The position numbers and the translations under genes were made by a program. From positions 1 to 37,279 of the forward strand of contig JAHFDG010000039.1 of the NCBI GenBank assembly GCA_023249105.1: a stretch of DNA of 37,279 nucleotides, in the 5' to 3' direction. The DNA comes from Candidatus Methanoperedens sp. Its GTDB lineage: Archaea > Halobacteriota > Methanosarcinia > Methanosarcinales > Methanoperedenaceae. This document shows, one piece after another, positions 1 to 7,400 of this stretch (the first letter of the stretch is position 1; each line of letters begins with the position of its first letter). Below the pieces are notes generated by a model. That model made no database searches and was not told the DNA's origin. It saw nothing but the letters and a program-made list of their open reading frames with translations.

Positions 1-39
1 GTCAATATCTTGATGATATCAACAAAATGCCTGTGATTT

Positions 40-609
40 TCAAGTGGAAATACAAGATGGATGAAATGCCTGGAAGAATTGAGTCATTGTAATATTAATT
101 TGGAATTGATATACTAGTATGCCATTGACTATGTTGTTTAATAATTCTTTCGGAATTTTCGAAACGTTTTCTTCGAAGTGGAGCGATATTTTCCTTTTGA
201 GCGCCGACTCAAATTTTTTCAGCTCCACTTCTTTTTCTTTTGCAACCACCAGCAGGTCCACGTCGCTTGTTTCTATATCCTCGCCCCGGGCGCACGAGCC
301 GAAAAGCACTATAGCGTCGGGCATAATTTCGTCCGCAAGAAAATCAACAAGCCCTGATTCATGCATCCTCAGCAAGATGTCGTTTCTCCTGTATATCCTG
401 AACAGGTCATTTTTTTCCGAAACATAGCTTTCATAGACCCCTCTTTTCTCTTTTTTGATTAAGCCTTCGTTTTCAAGTTTCTTTACGTGGTTTATCACGG
501 AGGGCATTCCGAGCTTGAGCATCCTTGAAATCTCCCTGAGTTGAAAGTACCTTGTGGGCTGGTCAAAAAACAGGGTGAGGATGCGATAGGTGGTATATTC
601 TTGTAGCAT
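40..609 (-). CDS. HTH-nucleotidyltransferase (MNT) fusion protein
   Basis: A 189-residue protein. The first ~70 residues form a winged-helix domain (FQLREISRMLKLGMPSVINH, then a KLENEGLIKKEK wing). A minimal nucleotidyltransferase core follows, with the GS...DxD motif near residues 103-118 (LFGSCARGEDIETSDVDLLV). Proteins of this make-up are common in archaea and are usually treated as MNT antitoxin-like regulators that may adenylylate a HEPN partner. The function here is inferred, and no HEPN gene is directly adjacent. The ATG at 609 lies about 25-30 nt downstream of a TATA box on the minus strand, which suggests a leaderless transcript. The last ~15 residues (TMTQFFQAFHPSCIST) do not look like the family and may come from read-through of a shortened 3' end. 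Confidence 0.75.
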   Translation of the reverse strand: MLQEYTTYRILTLFFDQPTRYFQLREISRMLKLGMPSVINHVKKLENEGLIKKEKRGVYESYVSEKNDLFRIYRRNDILLRMHESGLVDFLADEIMPDAIVLFGSCARGEDIETSDVDLLVVAKEKEVELKKFESALKRKISLHFEENVSKIPKELLNNIVNGILVYQFQINITMTQFFQAFHPSCIST

Positions 610-650
610 GTGATATAATTTTGTATCAAGTGATATATAAAGTTATCAGT
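607..650 (-). promoter_or_regulatory. Leaderless promoter with direct repeat before MNT gene
   Basis: A TATA-like element (TTTATATA on the minus strand, about 634-641) lies ~27 nt upstream of the start codon. The GTGATATA motif occurs twice in direct orientation on the plus strand (about 609-617 and 630-638), overlapping the TATA box and the predicted transcription start. This fits binding by the gene's own HTH domain. Autoregulation is inferred. Confidence 0.4.
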
Positions 651-705
651 GTGCTTCGCCCCATGCTGAACTGTATAGTCCCAAAAATGCTTATCTGTCG
701 GACTA

Positions 706-813
706 TGGAGGAGGGAAAGAAAGATGAAACTGCTCACAAAAGATGAGGCGCTGGCAGGTCTGAATGAGATGGACGCATGGGGCGGGGATGTTCGACTGAA
801 CAAGTTTATCGAC
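706..813 (+). pseudogene. 5' fragment of a small gene, possibly pterin-4a-carbinolamine dehydratase-like
   Basis: A strong Shine-Dalgarno sequence (GGAGGAGGG) precedes an ATG at 724. About 30 codons follow (MKLLTKDEALAGLNEMDAW, then GGDVRLNKFIDLKPF) before the frame runs into the 3' end of the converging nucleotidyltransferase gene. The pattern LL-x-x-x-E-A-L-x-x-L-x-x-W resembles the N-terminus of pterin-4a-carbinolamine dehydratases, but the match is short and tentative. A diverged copy of the same ~60 nt lies at about 1983-2050, on the other side of the MNT/HEPN pair. This is read as a gene start whose remainder was lost. Confidence 0.4.
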
Positions 814-1440
814 TTAAAGCCGTTCTGCCCAGATTTCAATAATTTTGTGCTTTATGCCGTTCTTTTTAATGAATTCCAGTATTTTCTCCTTTTGTTCGGC
901 AGGAACCGCAATGACCCCCCGCTCTATCTTTTTCCCTGATATCTCTTCCAAAATGCCTTTTGAAACAAAAACCTTCTCTCCAACCTTCTGCCTGTAACCG
1001 TAAAGTTCTCTCCAGAGCTTAATTTTCCTGCTTCTGTCCATTTTGCGAAAATCCAGAACAAACAGGAAGTGATCTTTCGCGCCCTTTGGCATTCTTTCAT
1101 ATTTTCCGTACAGAAGAATGCCGCTGCTGATGATGCTTCTGTAAAGCTCCCAGCGTTCAAGTTCCCCCGTCTTTACAGAAATGGGGTTTTTCAATCCGCG
1201 AAGCTTCCATTTTTCGTATGTTTCTGATTTTTCAAAGGCAGAAAGCAGTTTTGCCACTTCTTTTCCGATTGCCCTGCCTTTTTCCGTGTCTACAAATATA
1301 TCTATGTCGCTTTCGCTGTCAAAATCCCCGCGCGCAACGGAACCGAAAAGTATTATGTTTTTTATGTCCTTCGCTGTGCTGGATTTCAGGAGGAAAGAGG
1401 AGAAGTCCATTGCACAGGCGATAAGCTCGTATCTATTCAT
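814..1440 (-). CDS. Nucleotidyltransferase domain protein (MNT), partner of HEPN-like gene
   Basis: A 208-residue protein with an N-terminal Pol-beta-type nucleotidyltransferase domain: the GS motif LFGSVARGDFDSESDIDIFV sits near residues 31-50, with the catalytic DxD pair. The C-terminal ~100 residues are basic and unassigned. The start codon overlaps the end of the upstream HEPN-like gene (1433) by 8 nt, so the two are very probably translated from one message. In HEPN/MNT modules the MNT protein is usually the antitoxin that modifies the HEPN RNase; that role is inferred from family and context. The gene ends at the junction with the decayed fragment at 706-813. Confidence 0.75.
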   Translation of the reverse strand: MNRYELIACAMDFSSFLLKSSTAKDIKNIILFGSVARGDFDSESDIDIFVDTEKGRAIGKEVAKLLSAFEKSETYEKWKLRGLKNPISVKTGELERWELYRSIISSGILLYGKYERMPKGAKDHFLFVLDFRKMDRSRKIKLWRELYGYRQKVGEKVFVSKGILEEISGKKIERGVIAVPAEQKEKILEFIKKNGIKHKIIEIWAERL

Positions 1441-1825
1441 CCATCATCCCCCGAAGAATGCTTTCAATTTCGTTAAATATCACGATAATTTCCTTTATGT
1501 TTTCTTTTGGTTTCGGCGCGCCGTAGGCAAGAATTTCGCTTGTGTTTTCCAGAGCCACCATCTTTTTCAGTATCGTATCCTTGTTTTCAAAATCAGGTAG
1601 CTTCTCCGAGACCTTTCCTGACTTGAACCACCTGTGGTTTAGCTGGAAGCCCTCGTCAACAAGCTTTTTCCTGTGCAGGTATGCACAGAGGAGTTCAACC
1701 ATTGCGCGGGAGGCGTTGAGCGCTACAGTCCTTTGCGATTTTTCCAGGCCGCGGATTTCAAGCGCCCATGAGAAGATATTGTCCTTGTATTCCTGAAACG
1801 CTTTCAGGTGGTCTTCCTCTTTCAT
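1433..1825 (-). CDS. HEPN-like small helical protein, putative toxin of an MNT/HEPN pair
   Basis: An all-helical protein of about 130 residues from the ATG at 1825 (MKEEDHLKAFQEYKDN). A longer frame open to 1915 adds 30 residues that run through the promoter repeats, so it is rejected as the start. The size, helix pattern and 8-nt overlap with the nucleotidyltransferase gene fit HEPN partners of MNT proteins. The classical catalytic RX4-6H motif is not clearly visible; the nearest candidate is around SRAMVELLCAYLHR. RNase activity is therefore uncertain. The TATA box lies ~25-30 nt upstream of 1825, implying a leaderless or near-leaderless transcript. Confidence 0.6.
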   Translation of the reverse strand: MKEEDHLKAFQEYKDNIFSWALEIRGLEKSQRTVALNASRAMVELLCAYLHRKKLVDEGFQLNHRWFKSGKVSEKLPDFENKDTILKKMVALENTSEILAYGAPKPKENIKEIIVIFNEIESILRGMMDE

Positions 1826-1837
1826 GGCAGTTGTTAT

Positions 1838-1914
1838 GTGACCAAGTATATAAATAGTTTGTGACCTTGTCGCATATGTGATATGGTATATAATATTTAT
1901 GCGACCATGTCGCA
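1838..1914 (-). promoter_or_regulatory. Promoter with three operator-like repeats
   Basis: Three related sites lie upstream of the HEPN/MNT operon. A half-site GTGACCAAG is at 1838-1846, GTGACCTTGTCGC at 1861-1873, and GCGACCATGTCGC at 1901-1913. The last is a palindrome with 5-bp arms around a 3-nt centre. They bracket a TATA-like TATTTATATA on the minus strand (1847-1856); a second AT-rich element is at 1885-1900. This is the arrangement expected for an autoregulated toxin-antitoxin operon; the binding protein is not identified. Confidence 0.5.
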
Positions 1915-1982
1915 TGCGAAAGGCGTTCCAGAGTCAAAAGCCGCAAGTATTCACTATTGAAGCTCTGCCGGGAGTGGGATAA

Positions 1983-2060
1983 CGAAAGAGGAGCGCTGGC
2001 GGGTTTGAATGGGATGATACGCGCGGGGTGGAGATGTTTGACTGAGTTGTATGCGGAGAT
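1983..2060 (+). pseudogene. Diverged second copy of the 706-813 gene fragment
   Basis: From AAAGAGGAGCGCTGG onwards this stretch aligns with 739-805: GCGCTGGCGGGTTTGAATG here versus GCGCTGGCAGGTCTGAATG there, followed by GGAGATGTTTGACTGA versus GGGGATGTTCGACTGA. Single-base indels and stops make it non-coding. It matches roughly three quarters of positions by eye over ~60 nt. Together with the first copy it flanks the MNT/HEPN module. Confidence 0.35.
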
Positions 2061-2174
2061 GTTGATGGCGGTGGAGTGATATAAACGGACTCTGCATTTT
2101 ATATTTTGATTATTTCCATCTCTAAATCTTCTTCTTTCATTCGCTAGTATTTTCTATCAGGACAACTTCCAACA

Positions 2175-2230
2175 GGAATAAGCTCTTACCAAAACTTTTC
2201 AATGGGCATAAGAGCTTTCCAAATTTTTCA
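2175..2230. repeat. Imperfect tandem repeat of ~29 nt in AT-rich spacer
   Basis: The spacer 2061-2227 contains no ORF of note. Two adjacent copies of a ~27-nt unit are visible: GGAATAAGCTCTTACC followed by AAAACTTTTCA (2175-2201), and GGGCATAAGAGCTTTCC followed by AAATTTTTCA (2204-2230). The second copy runs into the 3' end of the membrane-protein gene. The role is unknown; it may be a relic of slippage or part of the 3' region of the minus-strand genes. Confidence 0.4.
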
Positions 2231-2551
2231 TTTATTATCAGATTGAATTTTTTTAAATAATTCAATATATTTTTTTGGTATTAATAAGTAAATACAATAT
2301 AAAGCTATTCCTGACGCCATAATGTAAGAAATTCCTTCTGATATATTTGGAAAATTTTTTGAAGAATATAAAAAAACCCAGACAAGCCAAAAAAGCAATA
2401 AAAGTTTTAAATTATCTCCAGAAATATCTAATTTTTTATTCAGTGCGAATATAATTACCGTTAATATCGCTGGAATTAAAAGATTTGGTTTATCAATAAG
2501 ATATGTAAATACTTGATTATTAATTGAATCTGAGATTGTCAATTTAAACAC
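2228..2551 (-). CDS. Small polytopic membrane protein, unknown
   Basis: A 107-residue protein, mostly hydrophobic, with about three predicted membrane segments (around 25-37, 48-65 and 76-95) and a short charged tail (PKKYIELFKKIQSDNK). No family was recognised. It follows 2553-2738 with 1 nt between stop and start, so the two are probably cotranscribed. Base composition is far more AT-rich than the housekeeping genes downstream, in common with the next three genes. That suggests an acquired island. Confidence 0.6.
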   Translation of the reverse strand: MFKLTISDSINNQVFTYLIDKPNLLIPAILTVIIFALNKKLDISGDNLKLLLLFWLVWVFLYSSKNFPNISEGISYIMASGIALYCIYLLIPKKYIELFKKIQSDNK

Positions 2552-2552
2552 C

Positions 2553-2738
2553 CTATAAAGGGATTTGGTAGCCCATTCCTCTCAAAATATCTAATACTCC
2601 AAAAACCGCTACAATTATTGCTATTATTTTAGATAAAGTGACTATATAATCACTTTGTGTTCGCTCTAAAATTAAATTTGCAGCTACAGCAGCACCTAAT
2701 TCGATTATTCCTCTGCCTATCAAAATCCAATCTGTCAT
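2553..2738 (-). CDS. Small membrane protein, unknown
   Basis: A 61-residue protein with a hydrophobic segment near residues 36-54 (LSKIIAIIVAVFGVLDIL) and a second, more amphipathic helix at residues 5-24. No family was recognised. The frame ends 1 nt before the start of the downstream membrane-protein gene and begins 22 nt after the lipoprotein gene stop at 2761. The three minus-strand genes form one likely operon. Confidence 0.55.
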   Translation of the reverse strand: MTDWILIGRGIIELGAAVAANLILERTQSDYIVTLSKIIAIIVAVFGVLDILRGMGYQIPL

Positions 2739-2760
2739 AGAAACCTCTTTTAAATAATTA

Positions 2761-3339
2761 TTATTTTGTTAATAAATCATATACTCTCAAAGTTACAGGT
2801 GCTTCAGCTAAGATTTTTCCATAGCTGTCGAAGTCTTTTAAATCCTTTATTTGAGCTAAATCCGATTCATCATATAAATGGAGTTCTAACGCCCCATAAT
2901 ATGTTCCAGGTTTACTTTTTCTGTGCTCTCCTCCAGCTTCTGAGCCCACATACCATCTAGCTTGTAAAACTTTACTGGTAAACGCATCAATAGTTGTCAA
3001 TTCTGAATTTGTACAAAGTATATAATTTAACTCCATAGTACTTCTATCAGTACAAACTGCTTCGACTTTTATAGCTTGATTGTTATTGTTTCTAATTGTC
3101 ACCATACTATATACCGTATGAGGTCCACCTTGACCACCAAAGTATAAGTCAAATTTATACTCATCAAGTTTAACATCTATTTTTGAACTATCTATTTTTT
3201 GTTCAGGAGTAGGAGTTATTATTGGAGTAATTACAGGAGTTACGATGTCATTTCTTTTTTCTGGATTAGAGCCTAAACAGCCCGATACGAATAAAGCAGT
3301 AAATATAACCATTATCCCAAATACAATATGTTTAGTCAT
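2761..3339 (-). CDS. Secreted lipoprotein, unknown
   Basis: A 192-residue protein with a signal sequence (FGIMVIFTALFVSGC) ending in a lipobox Cys at residue 21. A Thr/Pro-rich linker follows (TPVITPIITPTPEQ), then a beta-rich domain. The mature protein should be anchored outside the cytoplasmic membrane by a lipid on the Cys. The folded domain (residues ~50-190) was not recognised; motifs such as VTIRNNNNQAIKV suggest an immunoglobulin-like beta-sandwich. It is divergent from the lipoprotein gene at 3479. The two share a ~140-bp promoter region and the same AT-rich composition. Confidence 0.65.
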   Translation of the reverse strand: MTKHIVFGIMVIFTALFVSGCLGSNPEKRNDIVTPVITPIITPTPEQKIDSSKIDVKLDEYKFDLYFGGQGGPHTVYSMVTIRNNNNQAIKVEAVCTDRSTMELNYILCTNSELTTIDAFTSKVLQARWYVGSEAGGEHRKSKPGTYYGALELHLYDESDLAQIKDLKDFDSYGKILAEAPVTLRVYDLLTK

Positions 3340-3478
3340 TTCAATACCTTCACATTATACATTTTCTAATTACTCATAAATGTTTCTTATTTTCAAATGC
3401 TGTTTCAATTTGTATTGGAAAATAAATTTACAATACATCGCAAGGTTTAAATTCTCTTAAAAATTATAGAAATTGCAG

Positions 3479-3940
3479 ATGATAAAGATGAAAATAGAAA
3501 AATCAACAGTTATAATTGTGATGTTGCTAGGTATAGTTTTCGTTAGTGGTTGCGAGCAACCTTCGCAACCAGCGTATATCCCCAAAGTTGATTTTATAGT
3601 ATCACCAACTGCAATAGATGTAAATGATAATCAAATTTCAAACCTTATCGCAGTTACTATAACAAAAAAAGATACTGAAAATAAACCAACAAATTTTGTT
3701 TTAAAATTTACACCATCCAATCCCGATTATGCATACCCCATTGATGCAGAATCAAATGAAAAAGTGGAACAAAAGGAGACAGGAAATCTCACAACCTATG
3801 GAAGGGAGTTTAAATATCAGTTTAAAGTATTTGGTAAAAAAGTGTCTGGGCAACCCATCTCTCCTTGGAAAATAGATATTGAATTGCTTTACAACAATAC
3901 AACATTGAATGAGCGTTCATTAGATATTACGGTAAAATGA
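3479..3940 (+). CDS. Secreted lipoprotein, unknown
   Basis: About 153 residues from the ATG at 3479; an alternative ATG lies at 3488. The signal sequence TVIIVMLLGIVFVSGC ends in a lipobox Cys. The mature part is beta-rich and Ig-like in character (VDFIVSPTAIDVNDNQ, then repeated alternating strands) and ends ERSLDITVK. Its organisation parallels the divergent lipoprotein at 2761-3339. It ends about 95 nt before the DUF1894 gene, which runs the other way. No enzymatic motif was seen. Confidence 0.65.
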   Translation: MIKMKIEKSTVIIVMLLGIVFVSGCEQPSQPAYIPKVDFIVSPTAIDVNDNQISNLIAVTITKKDTENKPTNFVLKFTPSNPDYAYPIDAESNEKVEQKETGNLTTYGREFKYQFKVFGKKVSGQPISPWKIDIELLYNNTTLNERSLDITVK

Positions 3941-4034
3941 AGTCGAAAATTGTATGATTATCATATTCAATATTTTTTCACATTAATTTTATTGTGGAGC
4001 GTTAGCCTCTTCGATATGGTCTTTCAGGTAACCA

Positions 4035-4307
4035 TCACTCCCCCTTCCTCATTCTCTCCACTTCCTCCCCCCCAGGTATCCTCAGCACAAAACATCCGTG
4101 GCACGGCTTGACATACGGCATGATAATAAAATCCCCATCCACTGCAATCGGAATCGGTGGAACTCCTATCAAATAACCATCAAAAATCTTAAAACCAGCT
4201 TCGACATAATAAATCTCCTTAAAATTCTTCTTTATGTACTCGGCGCACTCCTTGAAAGAACTGTTGGGCAGCAGTATCTCATAATTCATCTCGTCAATGC
4301 AGCCCAT
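4035..4307 (-). CDS. DUF1894 family protein
   Basis: A 90-residue protein. It starts MGCIDEMNYEILLPNSSF and has a GYLIGVPPIPIAVDGDFIIM core and a Cys pair in KPCHGCF. The sequence matches the DUF1894 family, known from methanogens and relatives, which is found next to DUF1890 and methanogenesis marker 14. Biochemical role unknown. Its start overlaps the DUF1890 reading frame by 22 nt, so it is the last gene of a coupled minus-strand operon. The CxxC-like pair could bind metal or form a disulfide; this is inference. Confidence 0.8.
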   Translation of the reverse strand: MGCIDEMNYEILLPNSSFKECAEYIKKNFKEIYYVEAGFKIFDGYLIGVPPIPIAVDGDFIIMPYVKPCHGCFVLRIPGGEEVERMRKGE

Positions 4308-4738
4308 GACTTCACCCCGTCGATTTGCGCCCGAAGCGGCGTGGGGTTATGCACAGCCCTTGCCGCAATGATAACCGAATCCCCGCTGGCTTCGATGAGC
4401 GGCTCGATTTCCTTTCCGAAAATGACAGCCACAGTCTTTGCTTTTGAGAGGGATTTCACAGTGGCAAGATACGATATGCCGCTGTCGCTGTGAATGAACA
4501 CAAAGCACAGGTCAAACTCCATTTTCTTCTCAGCCAGAGCGCCTATACACCTGTCAAGCTCCATCACCTTCTTGATATAATGCTTTCCAGGGTCTGAATT
4601 CAGGAGCAGGCTGATAGCGGCTTTATTCCCCGCCGCCGTCACATCAAAACCGTCAAGGTTCAATTTATTGGCGATATATATTGCCGCCGCTGTCTGCACT
4701 GGCAGTTCAGGGCACCCCATTAATAGAAGCGCTTTCAT
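4286..4738 (-). CDS. DUF1890 family protein
   Basis: A 150-residue alpha/beta protein beginning MKALLLMGCPELPVQTA, with a Rossmann-like alternation of strands and helices. It matches the DUF1890 family of methanogens, which is restricted to methane-metabolising archaea and neighbours marker 14. Function not established. The ATG at 4738 overlaps the TGA of the marker-14 gene (4-nt ATGA overlap), a sign of translational coupling. Conserved-looking residues include the MGCPE motif near the N-terminus and HNPTPLR near residue 130. Confidence 0.8.
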   Translation of the reverse strand: MKALLLMGCPELPVQTAAAIYIANKLNLDGFDVTAAGNKAAISLLLNSDPGKHYIKKVMELDRCIGALAEKKMEFDLCFVFIHSDSGISYLATVKSLSKAKTVAVIFGKEIEPLIEASGDSVIIAARAVHNPTPLRAQIDGVKSWAALTR

Positions 4739-6240
4739 GTTATAATCCTCTCTTTTGATTTTCTATAATATTCAATGCGCTGGTTCAGGACGCAGCCGCC
4801 TCCGCGCCTCCCTCCGATAGGATTTTTCGGAACGCCCATCGAGTTCATGCACCGCGCCATCACAGCCGCACCGCGCGCCAGACCGTCGTCCACGAACACC
4901 ACATGCTCTCCGGGTTCTTTGAAAATCCCGAGTTTCTCTATGCTTTTCAGGATAAGAAAAGGTTTGCAGCCTGTGATTGCAGCTCTTCCTGTTAATCCTA
5001 TGGATGTTTTTTCCGAGATGAGGTTATTATCCATACCAAGTTTCACGAGCCGTTCAACCATCATAGCCGAAACAAGGTCAAGTGTAGCAAACATTGTTTT
5101 TAATCCGTGCTTTGAATAGATTTCTGCGCCTATATCAATTAGACCTGGCAAAAGGCTTCCGTTCACGCCCACATCGCATCCGATAAGTGTAACGCCTATT
5201 TCTTTTGCGGCTGCAGGGTCAACCGGCACGCTTCCATACCTTTCCCTGTCCACCGGCACGACTTCAATAGTTATCAGCGCATGAATATCCTTTGCGTATT
5301 TTTTAATGACGCCGCTTTTTGTTAGCCATATCGTCCGTTCTTTCGTGTCATGAAATAGATCAAGCGCAGCGCCGTATCTTTTATCCACAAGCCCCGTGCC
5401 TTTTATCACAGCATCGGGAATGGCTCCGGCATAACCGCACAGGTTTGCGATAGTCCTGGCATACGGTATATCGCTATTAGTAATCCGCCCTTTCAGCGTA
5501 GTCCCGAAGTCCATGGAAAATACGGGATTCCTGAAATCAACGCCAGCCCATTTCGCCCCCTCCTTGATGCCTGCTGTTGAAAGTTCCCCTTCCATTTCGT
5601 TTGCGACAATTTCCACGCCAGTTGAGCCTACAGGCGGTAGCACTCCGCCCACAGCGCCAGTAAAAACAATCTTATCAATAAGCGTGTGGTCCCTGAATTT
5701 TACCGGTATGTTATCAATGGACATGGCGGGAACCATCTTCTTTGGCGGTATTCCTGCAATAAGACAGCCATCTGCAAGCGCTTTTATGAATTCCCCCACT
5801 TCATGCGGCGATGAAAATCCTGCAACAACGCCTGTTGACCTCACTGCAAAATCAAGGTCGGTTTTTATATCAAGATTGACAGCATCATGCGCTTCAAGAA
5901 GCGTGTCGCGAACCAGCTCTGCAATCGATTCCCTCGTCAGCGATACACCGCTTAAGGTTGTCCCGAATATTCTCTCGTTCGGTTTTGGCTTCCTCACATC
6001 GCGCGTCATTTTTACGGTCTTGTTCAAAAGCCGCGTGCGTCCGTCCTTCATGTTCGTGGCTGTGAGGATGCATTTGGTGGTTGTGTTTCCAACTTCGATG
6101 GATGCGACAATGAAGAAAGGTACGAACTCGCCTCTTTTAAGGTCTCCCTTGAGGTCGGAAGGGAGAATAAGCTGGCTTTCTGCTATTCTTGGTTTTGTAC
6201 CGAAAAAGCAGCCGAGTATGAATTTAATAGGATTTTCCAT
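4735..6240 (-). CDS. Methanogenesis marker protein 14
   Basis: About 501 residues from the ATG at 6240; an in-frame GTG at 6246 is the alternative start. It is recognised as methanogenesis marker 14, a protein nearly confined to methanogens and ANME archaea. Its N-terminal half contains an ASKHA-like phosphate-binding pattern (ASIEVGNTTTKCIL at ~47-60), a second MDFGTTLKG loop near residue 250, and Gly-rich segments (GAVGGVLPPVGSTG; DDGLARGAAVMARCMNS). The precise reaction is unknown; an ATP-dependent or activase-like role is inference from the fold. It heads the DUF1890-DUF1894 run and overlaps the end of the TrmJ-like gene upstream by 17 nt. Confidence 0.88.
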   Translation of the reverse strand: MENPIKFILGCFFGTKPRIAESQLILPSDLKGDLKRGEFVPFFIVASIEVGNTTTKCILTATNMKDGRTRLLNKTVKMTRDVRKPKPNERIFGTTLSGVSLTRESIAELVRDTLLEAHDAVNLDIKTDLDFAVRSTGVVAGFSSPHEVGEFIKALADGCLIAGIPPKKMVPAMSIDNIPVKFRDHTLIDKIVFTGAVGGVLPPVGSTGVEIVANEMEGELSTAGIKEGAKWAGVDFRNPVFSMDFGTTLKGRITNSDIPYARTIANLCGYAGAIPDAVIKGTGLVDKRYGAALDLFHDTKERTIWLTKSGVIKKYAKDIHALITIEVVPVDRERYGSVPVDPAAAKEIGVTLIGCDVGVNGSLLPGLIDIGAEIYSKHGLKTMFATLDLVSAMMVERLVKLGMDNNLISEKTSIGLTGRAAITGCKPFLILKSIEKLGIFKEPGEHVVFVDDGLARGAAVMARCMNSMGVPKNPIGGRRGGGCVLNQRIEYYRKSKERIIT

Positions 6241-6943
6241 ATTCACCTGTTCTCAATTTCCACTGTATGCGGCGCAGCACTCCTCGCAGGGTCTGCACCT
6301 CTCGTCCTGTTAACTCAGCGCGTCCTAATATCCTCTGGAGCATAAGCTTTGTCTTGTTTTCTTTATGTTCCTTATACTCTATATCATCGAGCACCTCATC
6401 AATGTGCTCATATAAAAGCTCGACATCAGAATGGTCTGCAAGATACCTTTCCCCGCCCTTGATATCGCTGAGTTCGTAGAGCACAACGGCTACGGCATGG
6501 GACAGGTTCATGCTCGGGTACTCCGGGCTCGTGGGGATATTCACAACTATATCGCATATTTCAAGCTCCTCATTACTAAGACCGGCGTCCTCCCGGCCAA
6601 AGACGAGCGAGACCACGCCGCTCTTTCCAGAAAGTTTATCTTTTAGCTGTCCGGGGCTGTAAGCGGGCATTCTGAAGTGCTTGTTGTCGGTTTTCCCGTG
6701 AAGTCCTGTCATGCCTACAATGATATTTGAGCCTGAAAGTGCGTCTTTTAAAGAAAACTCAATCCTGGCATTTTCTATTATGTCATAAGCATGAACCGAC
6801 ATTAAACGCGCTGGCATATCAAGTTCGCATGGATTCAGGAGGACAAGCTCGCTGAATCCGAAATTTTTCATTACACGGGCTACGGAGCCGACATTACCGC
6901 TGTAGAGAGGTTCAACGAGGACGATGCGAAAGGTGAGGGACAT
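6224..6943 (-). CDS. trmJ: TrmJ-like tRNA (Cm32) 2'-O-methyltransferase, SPOUT family
   Basis: About 239 residues from the ATG at 6943; an upstream TTG at 6964 would overlap the PIN gene and is not preferred. Signature SPOUT motifs are present: VLVEPLYSGNVGSVARVMKN at the N-terminus, LVFGREDAGLSNEEL in the middle, and NIPTSPEYPSMNLSHAVAVV forming the knotted SAM site. Characterised archaeal TrmJ methylates the 2'-OH of C32 in tRNA. The C-terminal ~70 residues are helical and charged, as in TrmJ dimers. The gene follows VapC by 4 nt and overlaps marker 14. Confidence 0.88.
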   Translation of the reverse strand: MSLTFRIVLVEPLYSGNVGSVARVMKNFGFSELVLLNPCELDMPARLMSVHAYDIIENARIEFSLKDALSGSNIIVGMTGLHGKTDNKHFRMPAYSPGQLKDKLSGKSGVVSLVFGREDAGLSNEELEICDIVVNIPTSPEYPSMNLSHAVAVVLYELSDIKGGERYLADHSDVELLYEHIDEVLDDIEYKEHKENKTKLMLQRILGRAELTGREVQTLRGVLRRIQWKLRTGEYGKSY

Positions 6944-6947
6944 AATT

Positions 6948-7400
6948 TCACGAATAGTTTTCAAGGAACTTAAGCTTAAAACGTTTACTTAACTCTTTTA
7001 TATTTTGTTTCATTTCACTTTCAACATTCTTGAATAAAACTTGAACATTATCCTTTTCTGATAATGCAAGTAAAAAGCAATCTGAAAACGCAATGTTATA
7101 CCTTGATTTTATCATAGCAGCTTTTAGACAGAGTTCATAATCTAATGGTTTTATTTCTACATGCGGATGATGATAAACAAAGTCGTAGAATTTTTTTGCA
7201 AGGGTTTCGGATTGCGGGGGCTTATATACTTCCTGATACACCCTCTCAGCAACATAATATATTTCTGTCAGCGTCAGCGGAGTTAGAACAGCGTCAGTTT
7301 CTCCCCTGTTCACAGACTCAACTACCGCCTTTGCCTGGGTGTGCAATGCGCCGCTGGTATTAATGTATTCTACCCAGACTCCAGTGTCTATTGCTATCAT
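6948..7400 (-). CDS. vapC: PIN-domain toxin (VapC family)
   Basis: A 150-residue PIN-domain protein. The first catalytic acidic residue is in MIAIDTGVWVEY (D5). The second conserved acid is in LTLTEIYYVAE near residue 45, and the third is in IAFSDCFLLALSE near residue 115. VapC toxins are Mg-dependent endoribonucleases that cut tRNA or rRNA. The start overlaps the stop of the AbrB-type antitoxin by 4 nt, the usual antitoxin-toxin coupling. The target is unknown. Confidence 0.85.
   Translation of the reverse strand: MIAIDTGVWVEYINTSGALHTQAKAVVESVNRGETDAVLTPLTLTEIYYVAERVYQEVYKPPQSETLAKKFYDFVYHHPHVEIKPLDYELCLKAAMIKSRYNIAFSDCFLLALSEKDNVQVLFKNVESEMKQNIKELSKRFKLKFLENYS

Noticed and set aside
495-839. 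114-codon minus-strand frame overlapping two MNT genes and a gene fragment
   Set aside because: It runs through the promoter of the first gene and has no ribosome site or domain.
1826-1915. 30-residue N-terminal extension of the HEPN-like gene
   Set aside because: This part contains the operator repeats and TATA box; the ATG at 1825 fits a leaderless start better.
5513-6313. 266-codon plus-strand frame
   Set aside because: It lies antisense to the clear marker-14 coding sequence and has a low-complexity Ser/Thr/Pro composition typical of a shadow frame.
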